A DNA stretch of 64,000 nucleotides from Nakamurella sp. A5-74 (GCF_040438885.1 NZ_CP159218.1:1426001-1490000); one strand, 5' to 3'. Shown: positions 17,587 to 26,017, counted from the first letter of the stretch. The notes: generated by a model from the sequence alone, not told the origin. Translations and numbers: made by a program.

Positions 17587-18678
17587 TCAGCGCGCGTCGT
17601 CCACGAGGGCGGCAGCCTCCGTGGCCAGCGTGTCCAGTTGCCGGTCGTCGAAAGCCGCGGCGTCGTGCAACTGGAGGAGCACCCTTAGCGCCGTCATCCG
17701 ACCGGTGGTGATCAGGTCGTCGCTCGGACCGTAGGACACCAGAACCGCATCCCGACAGGCCGTGATGGCGTCGCGACGTTCGGTGGCCAGGTCGTGGGGG
17801 AGCGCGCCGGCCTCGAGCTCGAGGATGAACAGACCACCCAGCGTCCAGGACAGGTCGAAATCGCGCGGAGCTGCACAGATCTCGTCGCCGATCAGGATGG
17901 CGCTCGGATCGGCCGACTCGGAGACGACTGCGGTTTCCAGGCCGCTGCGTCCCACCGCGAGATGGTCGCACTGCAGGCTGTCCGTCCACGAGATGACCTC
18001 GTCGATCCGCGCCGGACCCAGCTTGTTGATCAGGAACTCGTGCATCACCGCGGCGGCGAACGGCCCGTCGCCTGTGGTCAACCAGCGCTTGAGTCGCGCG
18101 GGACCGGCAGGCGGGGCCAGGTCGAGGTGGCTGATGTCGATACTGCGCAGGCCCCGGAGGGACGCACCGACAGCCCGGCCGGTGGCAGCGATGCGCGTCA
18201 GCGACGGGTGTGCGGAGTTGAGCAACGCCGAGAGTGTCATCCGGCCGGGAGCGTAGTGATGGCGACGCTCGCCATCGACCCAACCCTGTGAAAGTCGACC
18301 CGCACCCGACTCGGCGAGAGAATCCGACAATACGTCCAGTGGAGCGCGCAGCTCCAAGGGAACCCAACGGAGATCCTGCCGACGTTCGACACCAGGGCCG
18401 AACGACCAGCGGTAGTGCTCACTCGGTTCCGAGTCGGCCCGTGACCGGATCTCGGTGTCGAGATAGCCACTGAGAAGCAGGCCGACGACGTCGTGCTCGA
18501 ACGGGCTGAGTGCGGCCGGTTGACCAGAAGCGGGCAGCGGGACGCCTGCACCACCCCCCTGTGTGGGGAGGCCGCCCCCGGACGGTGCTCGATGCGGATC
18601 CCGCGCCAAGGAGCCCACGACAGACCACGGATCCCACCCGGAGGGGGACCCGGTGTCGTGACTCTGCGGATCGTTCAT
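17587..18678 (-). CDS. Unknown 363-residue protein downstream of secreted-peptide gene
   Basis: No family is recognised with confidence. There is no signal peptide or membrane segment. Residues 1-60 are Gly/Pro/Ser-rich and probably disordered; then come SPFEHDVVGLLLSGYLDTEI and a soluble alpha/beta-looking region. The segment AVMHEFLINKLGPARIDEV, followed later by IGDEI and FDLSWTLGGLFILELEAG, faintly recalls the C-lobe of aminoglycoside phosphotransferase-fold kinases, but the HxDxxxxN catalytic loop is missing. The ATG at 18678 is preceded by GGTGAG. It lies 51 bases after the peptide gene, with a stem-loop between, so it is probably co-transcribed at a lower level and may process, sense or give immunity to the peptide. 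Confidence 0.6.
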   Translation of the reverse strand: MNDPQSHDTGSPSGWDPWSVVGSLARDPHRAPSGGGLPTQGGGAGVPLPASGQPAALSPFEHDVVGLLLSGYLDTEIRSRADSEPSEHYRWSFGPGVERRQDLRWVPLELRAPLDVLSDSLAESGAGRLSQGWVDGERRHHYAPGRMTLSALLNSAHPSLTRIAATGRAVGASLRGLRSIDISHLDLAPPAGPARLKRWLTTGDGPFAAAVMHEFLINKLGPARIDEVISWTDSLQCDHLAVGRSGLETAVVSESADPSAILIGDEICAAPRDFDLSWTLGGLFILELEAGALPHDLATERRDAITACRDAVLVSYGPSDDLITTGRMTALRVLLQLHDAAAFDDRQLDTLATEAAALVDDAR

Positions 18679-18700
18679 GAGCTCACCGATGGGGGAGAAG

Positions 18701-18721
18701 GTCCGCCAGCCTGCGGCGGAC
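18701..18721 (-). terminator. Stem-loop between peptide gene and downstream gene
   Basis: GTCCGCC (18701-18707) and GGCGGAC (18715-18721) form a perfect 7-bp stem with a 7-base loop, eight bases after the peptide stop codon. It has no T-run. The position fits a partial terminator or mRNA stabiliser that raises peptide output relative to the downstream protein. Confidence 0.55.
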
Positions 18722-18729
18722 TGAGCGGA

Positions 18730-18858
18730 TCAGAAACCGACGGCGCAGCCGCTGCAACGGGCCGAGCTGGCCGGCGCTGCCTGCGAGCTGGTGGCGGGGA
18801 CGACGAGGAAGACAGCGGCGGCGACGAGGGTGCTGGCGGCGGCGATGAACTTGCGCAT
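18730..18858 (-). CDS. Small secreted peptide precursor ending in CxxC
   Basis: A 42-residue precursor below the usual size cut-off. Residues 1-27 form a textbook Sec signal peptide: MRKF, a hydrophobic core AAASTLVAAAVFLVV, and a P-A-T-S-S-Q-A cleavage region. Cleavage after Q-A or Q-A-A would release about 14-15 residues ending ASSARCSGCAVGF. The CSGC motif could form a tight disulfide, bind metal or be modified. Codon choice is coding-like (G/C thirds throughout). The ATG at 18858 follows GGAAC weakly. An inverted repeat lies 22-43 bases upstream, a stem-loop follows the stop, and an unrecognised protein gene comes next. A pheromone, toxin or modified peptide are all possible. Confidence 0.65.
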   Translation of the reverse strand: MRKFIAAASTLVAAAVFLVVPATSSQAAPASSARCSGCAVGF

Positions 18859-19261
18859 GATGGGTTCCGATCACGTCAGGTGACGGGGCTGTTTCCGTCA
18901 CTCCGGTTGCTGGCTGTGACAACAGTGGCCGCCCGCGCACCTTCCGAGTGGGTGGATGGCAGGAAGTTGCCATTTTGACGCCGGGGAGTAGTCGCCGGCC
19001 GCATCGTCTTCGTATCGGCCCCTCAGGGGCAGGTTTGCCTCACTCTCCCGTGAGCGATCCGTTCGGTCGTCCCAGCATCCATCGACCGGCTCGACGTCGC
19101 CACCGGGGGCAAGGGGCTGTACGGGTGAAATTCGTGCTCCCGACCCCGGTCGGGAGATTCGAATCGGCCGCCAGCGGCTCAGGACGTCCGTACGGAGTTG
19201 CTGATCGCAGCTTTGCAGTGGATGTCCCAGCAGTCCCGAAGATGAAAGACAGGAATCAGCC
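18859..19261. promoter_or_regulatory. Divergent control region with three inverted repeats
   Basis: This 403-base gap separates the peptide gene from the divergent gene at 19262. Perfect inverted pairs are GTGACGG/CCGTCAC (18880-18886/18895-18901), CTGT/ACAG (18914-18925) and ATGGCA/TGCCAT (18956-18961/18968-18973). The first lies in the peptide leader and could be an operator or a translational hairpin. No clear -35/-10 pair could be fixed, and no further gene is visible to 19261. Confidence 0.5.
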
Positions 19262-19795
19262 ATGACCTCCCCGAACTCGCTGGCCGGCGTTCTCACCGAT
19301 CTCCGTGCCGTTCGCCGCGAACTCTTTGCCGTGCACGTGCAGTGGCACCGGATGTCCACCGTCGTCGAGCTGTCGACGGACGGTGCTCTCCTCGCGGAAG
19401 AGCTGATGGAGGACTTCGATCAGCTGTCCGTCTCCGTCCTTGATCTCAACGGCACCGCTCGCGAATCCGCCGACCGGCTCGAGAAGTTCCGGGATCGAGT
19501 GACCACGCGCAACGCGGATGTCCTCGACGAGCTGCAGCACGGCGCCGATTACTACCTGCTGCCGGATGGCCTCGAGGCCCTCGGCGCCGGTCGACTGCAG
19601 CGGCTGTTCGTCTCCGTCTCCCGGGCCTGTCTGCCGCGAGGACGCGCGCTGGCGTGCGTTCCCGAGGAAGACGCGATGGTGATCGTGATGGCCGCCGAGC
19701 GTGCAGGGCTCGAGGTGACCCGGATGGGTACCGAGAGTGGCGTCAAGCTGATCGAGTTCGGTACCGGACTGCTGCGGGCACTGCCCGGAGAGTGA
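19262..19795 (+). CDS. Unknown 177-residue protein divergent from peptide gene
   Basis: Not recognised. The first half (residues 1-95) is helical and charged, with coiled-coil-like heptads (ALLAEELMEDFDQLSVSVLD, ADRLEKFRDRVTTRNADV). The second half (GADYYLLPDGLEALGAGRL, LFVSVSRACLPRGRALACV, AAERAGLEVTRMG) looks like an alpha/beta fold with two cysteines. No signal peptide or membrane helix. The ATG at 19262 has CAGGAA eight bases upstream. It shares a control region with the secreted peptide gene and so may belong to the same system, but it also sits before acpS with 140 bases between. Confidence 0.65.
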   Translation: MTSPNSLAGVLTDLRAVRRELFAVHVQWHRMSTVVELSTDGALLAEELMEDFDQLSVSVLDLNGTARESADRLEKFRDRVTTRNADVLDELQHGADYYLLPDGLEALGAGRLQRLFVSVSRACLPRGRALACVPEEDAMVIVMAAERAGLEVTRMGTESGVKLIEFGTGLLRALPGE

Positions 19796-19935
19796 TGGCC
19801 GCGCCGGCGCCTGCGGGGTGGCGTGCGGCGGCGGACGGTCGGGATACGAGGCCGGAGATCGACGGAACCTGAGCCTGAGGGCTCGGGGATCGGACGTCTC
19901 CGGCCTCACTCGTACCCGGATGACACGATGGCCGG

Positions 19936-20334
19936 GTGATTCCTCTGCAACCTCCCGCTGGTCGGTCCGTCATCCGGGTCGGCGTGGACGTGGTCGGCGT
20001 CGAGCGTTTCGCCGCCACCCTCCAGCGGACCCCCGCTTTGGCCGCGCGACTGTTCGGCCCCGGAGAGCAGCTGACGGCGGGTGGTCATCCCCGGCGGCCG
20101 TCTTCGCTGGCTGCCAGGTTCGCCGCCAAGGAAGCGGTGGCCAAGGCACTCGGTGCCCCGGCCGGCATGCACTGGCACCACTGCCGGGTGATCGCCGACC
20201 CGTCCGGTCGTCCGGAGCTCCTCATCGTGGACTCCGTGGCCGCGGTCGCTGCTGCGCTCGGCATCGTCAGCTGGGAGCTCTCGCTGTCGCACGATGCCGG
20301 CATTGCCGCGGCGGTGGTGCTCGGGTTGGGCTGA
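19936..20334 (+). CDS. acpS: Holo-[acyl-carrier-protein] synthase
   Basis: AcpS transfers the 4'-phosphopantetheine arm from CoA to acyl carrier protein. The 132-residue protein has the two Mg-binding motifs: [11 protein letters not shown] (Asp18) and [13 protein letters not shown] (Glu66), and the late [14 protein letters not shown]. The GTG start at 19936 adds about ten residues before the usual start, so a slightly later start is possible. It begins the acpS-nnr-alr-hydrolase-tsaE run, a common order in actinobacteria. Confidence 0.92.
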   Translation: MIPLQPPAGRSVIRVGVDVVGVERFAATLQRTPALAARLFGPGEQLTAGGHPRRPSSLAARFAAKEAVAKALGAPAGMHWHHCRVIADPSGRPELLIVDSVAAVAAALGIVSWELSLSHDAGIAAAVVLGLG

Positions 20335-20407
20335 TGTGCCGCGGGTCCTGTCGAGGTTGCAGGGTGTCGCTGCACTCGCCGGTGCGCCCCACTGGCAGGC
20401 TCGGGGA

Positions 20408-21859
20408 GTGATCCGCGCCCATTCCGTGCTCGCGCTGCGCGAGGCCGAGCAGCACGCTCTGGCCCGCACCCCACCTGGGTCGCTGATGCACCGCGCGGCC
20501 GGTGCGGTCGCAACAGGCGCGCTGCGACTGCTCGGATCGCGCGGTACTCCCGTGGTCGGGGCGCGGGTCGTGCTGCTCGTCGGGCCCGGCAACAACGGGG
20601 CGGACGCACTGTTCGCCGGGGCCCGGTTGCGGCGCCGCGGTGCGCGCGTCGACGCCGTGCTGACGGCTCCGGAGCGGACCCATCCCGAGGCACTGGCGGC
20701 AGTGGGCCGTGAGGGGGGTCGAATCCGCCCGATCGCGCAGCTTGCGCCCCTTCTGCAGAGCGCGGACCTGGTGGTCGACGGGCTGCTCGGCATCGGAGCG
20801 GCGCCACCACTGCGTGGTGGGATCCGGGAAGTGGTCGCGTTGATGGACCGGTTGCGCAGCGAAGGTGGCACGGGCCCGCTCGGCCCCATGGTCCTTGCGG
20901 TCGACGTGCCAACCGGTGTGGACCCGGATACCGGCACCGGCGATCTCACGATCCGCGCCGACCTCACCGTCACCTTCGGTGCTGCGTCGACCGGGCTGCT
21001 CGTCGCTCCGCAGGGCGGGACGGTGTGGGTGGTGGACCTCGGGCTCGAGCCGTCCACCCCACCCGACGCAGTGAGCTACGAACCCGAGGATCTGCCGTCC
21101 GTCGTACCCGAGATCGGTGATGACAAGTTCTCCTCGGGCGTGGTCGGGATCCACGCCGGCTCGCCCGGATATCCGGGTGCTGCCGTGCTCTGCACCGGAG
21201 CCGCGGTGCGCGCCCGGCCTTGCCTGGTGCGATTTGCCGGTGAGCAGGCCCCGGCCGTGCTCGCCCGCTGGCCCGAAGTGGTGGCAGCAGCCACCGTCGA
21301 GGATGCCGGACAGGTCCAGGCATGGGTGATCGGGCCGGGTGTCGGTACGGGTGGCGCCGCCCTCGCCGGTCTCGACCGGGTGCTGTCGAAGCCGGTGCCC
21401 GCGCTGGTCGATGCTGATGCGCTCACGGTGCTCGCCACCCACCCGCACCTGCTGGCCCGGCGGGTGCGCGCGGGGGGTGCGCCAGTGGTCCTCACCCCGC
21501 ACCAGCGCGAGTTCGCCCGGTTGTTCCCGGATCTCGACGTCCAGGCGGACGGCGGGCCCGATCGGTTGACGGCGGCGCGCACCGCTGCGGCGCGCAGCGG
21601 CGCGGTCGTGCTGCTCAAGGGCCACCGAACGGTCATCGCCGCGCCCGACGGCCGGACGGCGGTCAACCGGACCGGCAGCCCATGGCTGGCCTCGGCGGGA
21701 TCGGGTGACGTGCTGTCCGGTCTGATCGGCTCGATCCTGGCCACCGGCCGGGACCCGTTCGAGGCGGCCGCGTTGGGTGCCCTCCGCCACGGACTGGCCG
21801 GCGAGGCGGCCGAGCGCGCCGGGATCGCCGGGGCGCAGGCCCTGCTCGATCACCTGTGA
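20408..21859 (+). CDS. nnr: Bifunctional NAD(P)H-hydrate epimerase / ADP-dependent dehydratase
   Basis: A 483-residue fusion that repairs hydrated NAD(P)H. The N-terminal YjeF_N epimerase domain covers residues 1-210 (VLLVGPGNNGADALFAGARL, ADLVVDGLLGIG, LAVDVPTGVDPDTG). The C-terminal kinase-like dehydratase covers about 225-475 (WVIGPGVGTG, PVVLTPHQREFARLF, SAGSGDVLSGLIGSIL). The GTG at 20408 gives the typical VIRAHSVLALREAE start with GGGGAG upstream. It follows acpS by 73 bases and precedes alr by 64. Confidence 0.94.
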   Translation: MIRAHSVLALREAEQHALARTPPGSLMHRAAGAVATGALRLLGSRGTPVVGARVVLLVGPGNNGADALFAGARLRRRGARVDAVLTAPERTHPEALAAVGREGGRIRPIAQLAPLLQSADLVVDGLLGIGAAPPLRGGIREVVALMDRLRSEGGTGPLGPMVLAVDVPTGVDPDTGTGDLTIRADLTVTFGAASTGLLVAPQGGTVWVVDLGLEPSTPPDAVSYEPEDLPSVVPEIGDDKFSSGVVGIHAGSPGYPGAAVLCTGAAVRARPCLVRFAGEQAPAVLARWPEVVAAATVEDAGQVQAWVIGPGVGTGGAALAGLDRVLSKPVPALVDADALTVLATHPHLLARRVRAGGAPVVLTPHQREFARLFPDLDVQADGGPDRLTAARTAAARSGAVVLLKGHRTVIAAPDGRTAVNRTGSPWLASAGSGDVLSGLIGSILATGRDPFEAAALGALRHGLAGEAAERAGIAGAQALLDHL

Positions 21860-21923
21860 GCGGTCTGGGCGCAGCAGCCGGGTGTCGCGCGGTCGAGGGG
21901 CGCCGGATGGCAGAGTTGGCGTC

Positions 21924-23117
21924 ATGAGCGCTGTGCCCACCGTCCGGTGCGAGGCCGTGGTCGACCTGGCCGCGATCCGCCACAACCTGCGGGCCGTCCG
22001 TGGGCTCGTGCCAGCTCGGGTGCGGGTGATGGCGGTCGTCAAGGCCGACGGCTACGGACACGGCGCCGTGGCCGTCGCCGAAGCGGCCCAGCACGCCGGC
22101 GCCGACATGCTGGGGGTGGCGACCCTGGGCGAGGCTCTGGACCTGCACCGGGCCGGGATCGGCGGCCGGATCGCCTGTTGGCTCTGGGTGCCGGCGGACA
22201 CGGATCTGGCTGCCACGGTCGCCGCCGGGGTGGAGATCGGGATCAGCTCCCGTGAGCACCTGGCCGCGGTGCGTCGGGTCGCCGCGCTCCGACCATCGTC
22301 GAGGGGCGGGGGCGTGGCCGTTCATCTCAAGCTCGACAGCGGACTCGGTCGCAACGGCGTCGGACCCGCGGAGTTCTCGGCGTTTGCCGCCGCCGTCCTG
22401 GAGGCCCAACGAGCGGGGGAGATCCGGGTGGTCGGCGTGATGAGTCACCTCGCCTCCGCCGACGTACCCGGCGACGACTCCGTCGGCGAACAGCAGCGCA
22501 CGTTCGAGGCGGCCGTCCGCGAGCTCGCACAGCTCGGCATCTCCGCCGATCGCCACCTCGCCAACACCGCGGGGACCATCAGCCACCCGGAGTTGCACCA
22601 CGACATGGTCCGCATCGGTATCGGCCTGTACGGGTTCGACCCGCTGGGAGGCGCCGGGCCGCCGGCTGCCCCCGCGCTCCGGCCGGCGATGACGCTGCGT
22701 GCGAGCGTCGCGTTGACGAAACGGGTGCCCGCGGGGCACGGAGTCTCCTACGGGCTCACCTACCGGACCGGGCAGGAGACGACGCTCGCCCTGATCCCGC
22801 TCGGCTATGCCGATGGCATCCCGCGGGCGGCGTCCGGTCGGGCCGAAGTGCTCGTCGCGGGTCGGCGCAGGCGGATCGCCGGTCGGGTGGCCATGGACCA
22901 GTTCGTCGTCGACTGCGGTGACGACCCGGTGGCGGTCGGTGACGAAGTGCTGCTGTTCGGACCCGGCGGTCACGGCGAACCGACGGCCACCGAGTGGGCC
23001 ACGGCCTGCGGCACCATCGACTACGAGATCGTCACCAGGATCGGGGCCCGCGTTCCTCGACGGTGGGTCGGTCGGCAGACAGATCGAACTGCCCAGCCGG
23101 CGGAGGGTATCGGATGA
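21924..23117 (+). CDS. alr: Alanine racemase
   Basis: Alr makes D-alanine for peptidoglycan. The PLP lysine is K40 in MAVVKADGYGHG, and the catalytic tyrosine is in GHGVSYGLTYRTG of the C-terminal domain; HLKLDSGLGRNG and NTAGTISHPELHHDMVRIG are further family marks. Length 397 is normal with a short tail. The ATG at 21924 is the first start that avoids overlap with the previous gene. Its stop overlaps the start of the next gene (ATGA), so the following hydrolase is translationally coupled. Confidence 0.96.
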   Translation: MSAVPTVRCEAVVDLAAIRHNLRAVRGLVPARVRVMAVVKADGYGHGAVAVAEAAQHAGADMLGVATLGEALDLHRAGIGGRIACWLWVPADTDLAATVAAGVEIGISSREHLAAVRRVAALRPSSRGGGVAVHLKLDSGLGRNGVGPAEFSAFAAAVLEAQRAGEIRVVGVMSHLASADVPGDDSVGEQQRTFEAAVRELAQLGISADRHLANTAGTISHPELHHDMVRIGIGLYGFDPLGGAGPPAAPALRPAMTLRASVALTKRVPAGHGVSYGLTYRTGQETTLALIPLGYADGIPRAASGRAEVLVAGRRRRIAGRVAMDQFVVDCGDDPVAVGDEVLLFGPGGHGEPTATEWATACGTIDYEIVTRIGARVPRRWVGRQTDRTAQPAEGIG

Positions 23118-24331
23118 GTGGTCTGGGTAAGGTGCTCGGTGCTGCTGCCGGCGTGACCGGCGCGGTCGGGGCTCTCACGCTCGGCGGCTGGACGGCCCAG
23201 CGGCGGGTGATGCGCCGTTATCGTGCGCACGTTGCTGCCGATGGTCGGGGCTTCGATTCGCTGCCGGCCGAACGCTCCTACACCGTGACCTCCGCGGACG
23301 GTCTGGGGATCTACGTCGAGGAGGTCGGTCCGGTCGACGCGCCGCTGACGGTGATCTTCTCGCACGGCTGGACGCTGCGGATGGGTGCTTGGCACTTCCA
23401 GCGGCTGGGGCTTGCCGGACCTGGTTTCGGAGCTGAGGTCGCTGCTGCCGACCGCAGGGACGCAGCGGCTGCCACCGACACGGCTGCCACCGACCCGGCT
23501 GCCACCGTCGCAGATCTGGTGGCCGATCCGGGTGCCGAGGCCCGGCTGGTGTTCTACGACCAGCGCTCGCACGGCCGGTCGGGTCGAGCCGATCCGGGTC
23601 GATCGACGCTGGATGCGGTGGCCGAGGACCTGCATGCAGTGATCGCCACCGCGGCCCCGCACGGACCGGTTGTGGTGGTCGGGCACTCGATGGGCGGGAT
23701 GGCGCTGATGGGACTGGCTGCCGCCGAGCCGGATCTGGTGCGGGAACGCCTGGCCGGGTTCGCGCTCATCGACAGTTCGGCATTTTATCTGCGGGCCAAG
23801 GGGTCTCGCGCCGGACTGACCGGCAACCTGCCGTTGATGCGCGCGGTCACCGCGACGGCGAGTCGCTTCCCGCGAGCCCTGGAACGTGGTCGACCGCTGG
23901 CCAGGGACGCTGTCTGGCTGCTCACCCGCTCCTACGGATTCGCCGATCCTGCCGTCAACGTGGATCTGGTCGACTACCTGGATCTGATGATCTCGGAGGT
24001 GCCTGTCGATGTGATCGCCCAGTTCCTGCCCGCGATCCTGACCCTCGATGTGCGCGCGGGATTTGCTGCGCTGCACCACCTTCCGGGTCGGGTGATCTGC
24101 GGGGAGCAGGATCGGATGACACCGCCTGCACAGTCCAGAGCGCTGGTGGCCGCGATGCCGTCGACCGAGCTGGTGCTGGTCCCCCACGGTGGCCACAACC
24201 TGATGCTGGAGCAGCCGGTCGCGGTGAACGACGCGCTGAGCGGGCTGTTGGCTGATGTGCTGCAGCGGGTCCGAGCAGCGGACGCAGCTACGACGGCAAC
24301 TTCGACCGCGCGGTTGCGGGGTGGACGATGA
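23114..24331 (+). CDS. Alpha/beta hydrolase
   Basis: A 405-residue hydrolase with a hydrophobic N-terminal segment (LGAAAGVTGAVGALTLGGW) that may anchor it to the membrane. The oxyanion region is VIFSHGWTLRMG, the nucleophile VVGHSMGGMAL, the acid CGEQDRMTPP and the histidine HGGHNLMLEQP. A low-complexity Ala/Thr/Asp insert, encoded by three 15-bp units at 23466-23510, separates the HGWT strand from YDQRSHGRSG. It lies between alr and tsaE, overlapping both by four bases, an arrangement shared by many actinobacteria, which suggests a conserved but unknown housekeeping role. Confidence 0.88.
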   Translation: MSGLGKVLGAAAGVTGAVGALTLGGWTAQRRVMRRYRAHVAADGRGFDSLPAERSYTVTSADGLGIYVEEVGPVDAPLTVIFSHGWTLRMGAWHFQRLGLAGPGFGAEVAAADRRDAAAATDTAATDPAATVADLVADPGAEARLVFYDQRSHGRSGRADPGRSTLDAVAEDLHAVIATAAPHGPVVVVGHSMGGMALMGLAAAEPDLVRERLAGFALIDSSAFYLRAKGSRAGLTGNLPLMRAVTATASRFPRALERGRPLARDAVWLLTRSYGFADPAVNVDLVDYLDLMISEVPVDVIAQFLPAILTLDVRAGFAALHHLPGRVICGEQDRMTPPAQSRALVAAMPSTELVLVPHGGHNLMLEQPVAVNDALSGLLADVLQRVRAADAATTATSTARLRGGR

Positions 24332-24813
24332 CACGCGCCCGGGAAGTGCAGCTGCAGCTCGAGGACCTGGCGGCCACGGATCGGCTCGGTCGGGCGATCG
24401 GCGCCGAGCTCCGCGCCGGGGACGTCGTGGTGCTCGCGGGCGACCTGGGCGCCGGCAAGACGGCGCTGACCAAGTCGATCGCGCTCGGGTTGGGGATCAC
24501 CGAGACCATCACCTCGCCGACCTTCGTGATCTCACGGGTGCATCCAGGCCCGGGGGTGAGTTTGGTGCACGTCGATGCGTACCGCCTCGGCGGAGCCCTC
24601 GAGCTGGAGGACCTGGATCTGGACACCGACCTGGCGCAGGCTGCTGTCGTCGTCGAATGGGGGACCGGACTCGCCGAGCAGTTCGCCGAGTTCCCGTTGG
24701 CTGTGGCGCTGCGTCGTCGCAGTGACGACGTCCGGGACTGCACCGTCAGCGGTGATCCGGCCCGCTGGTCGTCCCTGATCGCCGCGCTGCAGGGGATCTC
24801 ATCGCGAGCCTGA
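24328..24813 (+). CDS. tsaE: tRNA t6A biosynthesis ATPase TsaE
   Basis: TsaE is the ATPase partner of TsaB and TsaD in making N6-threonylcarbamoyladenosine at tRNA position 37. The 161-residue protein has the P-loop VLAGDLGAGKTALTKSIALG, the switch-like ITSPTFVISRVH and the Walker B-like LVHVDAYRLGG, ending VVVEWGTGLAEQF. The ATG overlaps the previous stop. The gene ends 15 bases inside the convergent LacI gene. tsaB and tsaD follow 1.2 and 2.7 kb downstream, so the t6A set is split by the reverse-strand regulator. Confidence 0.93.
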   Translation: MTRAREVQLQLEDLAATDRLGRAIGAELRAGDVVVLAGDLGAGKTALTKSIALGLGITETITSPTFVISRVHPGPGVSLVHVDAYRLGGALELEDLDLDTDLAQAAVVVEWGTGLAEQFAEFPLAVALRRRSDDVRDCTVSGDPARWSSLIAALQGISSRA

Positions 24814-25950
24814 CCCGGGCTCCGTGCCAGGTCGCCGATCCGGGGTCGAGCTGCGCACCACGACCTCCAGCCGCACCGCAGGCTCGGACCTGGTGTTGGC
24901 AGACACCGAGAACTCGATGGGCGTGGATCCGTCCGTGGCCACCGGTTCCTGCAGCGCACGGTGGGCCGCGGCACGGGCGATCTCACCGGCCGGCAGCGTC
25001 ACGGTGGTCAGCGACGGTCGGATGTCCCTGAGCATCGGGACGTCCTCGAACCCGGCCAGGGCGACGTCCTCGGGAACTCGGTAGCCGTGTTCGGCCAACG
25101 CGGCCATCGCGCCGATCGCCATCACATCGTTCACGGCGAACACCGCGTCCACCTCGGTGACGTCCAGCCCCTGGTCGAGCAGCTCGCGCATCCCGACGTA
25201 CCCGCCGTCCCGTGACCACTGGACGGACAGCACCCACTCGTCCGGCACGGTCCCGCCGTGCTCGGTCACGCCGCGCCGGAATCCCGCCAACCGCTGCTCG
25301 CTGCTGACCAGGCTCTCCGGACCGGCCAGCACGGCGAACCTGCGGTACCCCAAGGTGCACAGCACGGCGCCCAGCCTGGCGGCCCCGTCGACCTCGTCGA
25401 TCGGCACCACGGGTACGTGCGCGAGACCGGGGACGGGACCGCCGATCACCACCACCTGGCCGCCGCTGTGGCTGAAGGCGTCGATCTCCGCGGCCAGCAG
25501 GACCTCACTGTCGGCGTCGGTGAAGCGGGATCCGGCGAGGATCACGGCGCGGGCGTGTTGGCGGCGGAACTGCTCGAGGTGACGCAGTTCGATCTCCGGA
25601 TCGCCGCCGGTCGCGGCGATGGTGACGATCAGGTCGTGCGCCGACGCCGCATCCATCACGGCCCCGGTGAGCGCAGCAGTGAACGGGTCGGCGATGTCGT
25701 GGACGATCAGCGCCACCGTGTCCGTCCGTCCGCGCGCGGTGGCGCGGGCGGCCGCATTGGGGACGTACCTCAGCTCGACGGCAGCCGCCCTGACCCGCGC
25801 CGCCGCCACCGCCCGGACCGTGCGCCCGCCGGTCGCGTGCAGCGCGCGGGACGCGGTGGCCAGGGACACCCCGGCCAGGGCTGCGACGTCGGCCAGGGTC
25901 GCATCACTCCGGTCGGCGCGTCGCCCGGCAGCGGACGACGGGGGCAGCAT
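24799..25950 (-). CDS. LacI-family transcriptional regulator
   Basis: A 383-residue repressor: residues 15-65 are the LacI HTH and hinge (LADVAALAGVSLATASRALH, then RYVPNAAARA), and the rest is a periplasmic-binding-like sensor (TVALIVHDIADPF, GFEDVPMLRDIRPSLTTV). The conserved GFxDxP stretch indicates a sugar-type ligand, not identifiable here. The ATG at 25950 has GGGAGGA ten bases upstream; a GTG at 25953 would be spaced slightly better. No sugar operon is adjacent; it sits between tsaE (overlapping ends) and tsaB (divergent, 75 bases), so its targets probably lie elsewhere. Confidence 0.9.
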   Translation of the reverse strand: MLPPSSAAGRRADRSDATLADVAALAGVSLATASRALHATGGRTVRAVAAARVRAAAVELRYVPNAAARATARGRTDTVALIVHDIADPFTAALTGAVMDAASAHDLIVTIAATGGDPEIELRHLEQFRRQHARAVILAGSRFTDADSEVLLAAEIDAFSHSGGQVVVIGGPVPGLAHVPVVPIDEVDGAARLGAVLCTLGYRRFAVLAGPESLVSSEQRLAGFRRGVTEHGGTVPDEWVLSVQWSRDGGYVGMRELLDQGLDVTEVDAVFAVNDVMAIGAMAALAEHGYRVPEDVALAGFEDVPMLRDIRPSLTTVTLPAGEIARAAAHRALQEPVATDGSTPIEFSVSANTRSEPAVRLEVVVRSSTPDRRPGTEPGSGSR

Positions 25951-26011
25951 CACCGGCTCATCCTCCCGCACCGTGGTCGGCACTGTGGTCGTAGCGGTGG
26001 TCGACGACTCG

Positions 26012-26017
26012 TAGAAT
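26012..26017 (+). promoter_or_regulatory. Leaderless -10 element for tsaB
   Basis: TAGAAT at 26012-26017 ends eight bases before the tsaB ATG, so the transcript probably starts at the start codon. No ribosome site is present. Confidence 0.5.

Noticed and set aside
18730-18858. Lanthipeptide or lasso-peptide precursor
   Set aside because: The N-terminus is a Sec signal peptide, not a LanB/LanM or lasso leader, and no dehydratase, cyclase, B/C lasso enzyme or exporter lies nearby. The adjacent protein shows at most a faint kinase-like pattern.
19795-19872. A 25-residue frame overlapping the stop of the 177-residue gene
   Set aside because: It has a TGATG-type overlap but no ribosome site, no signal or motif, and composition typical of chance frames in this G+C range.
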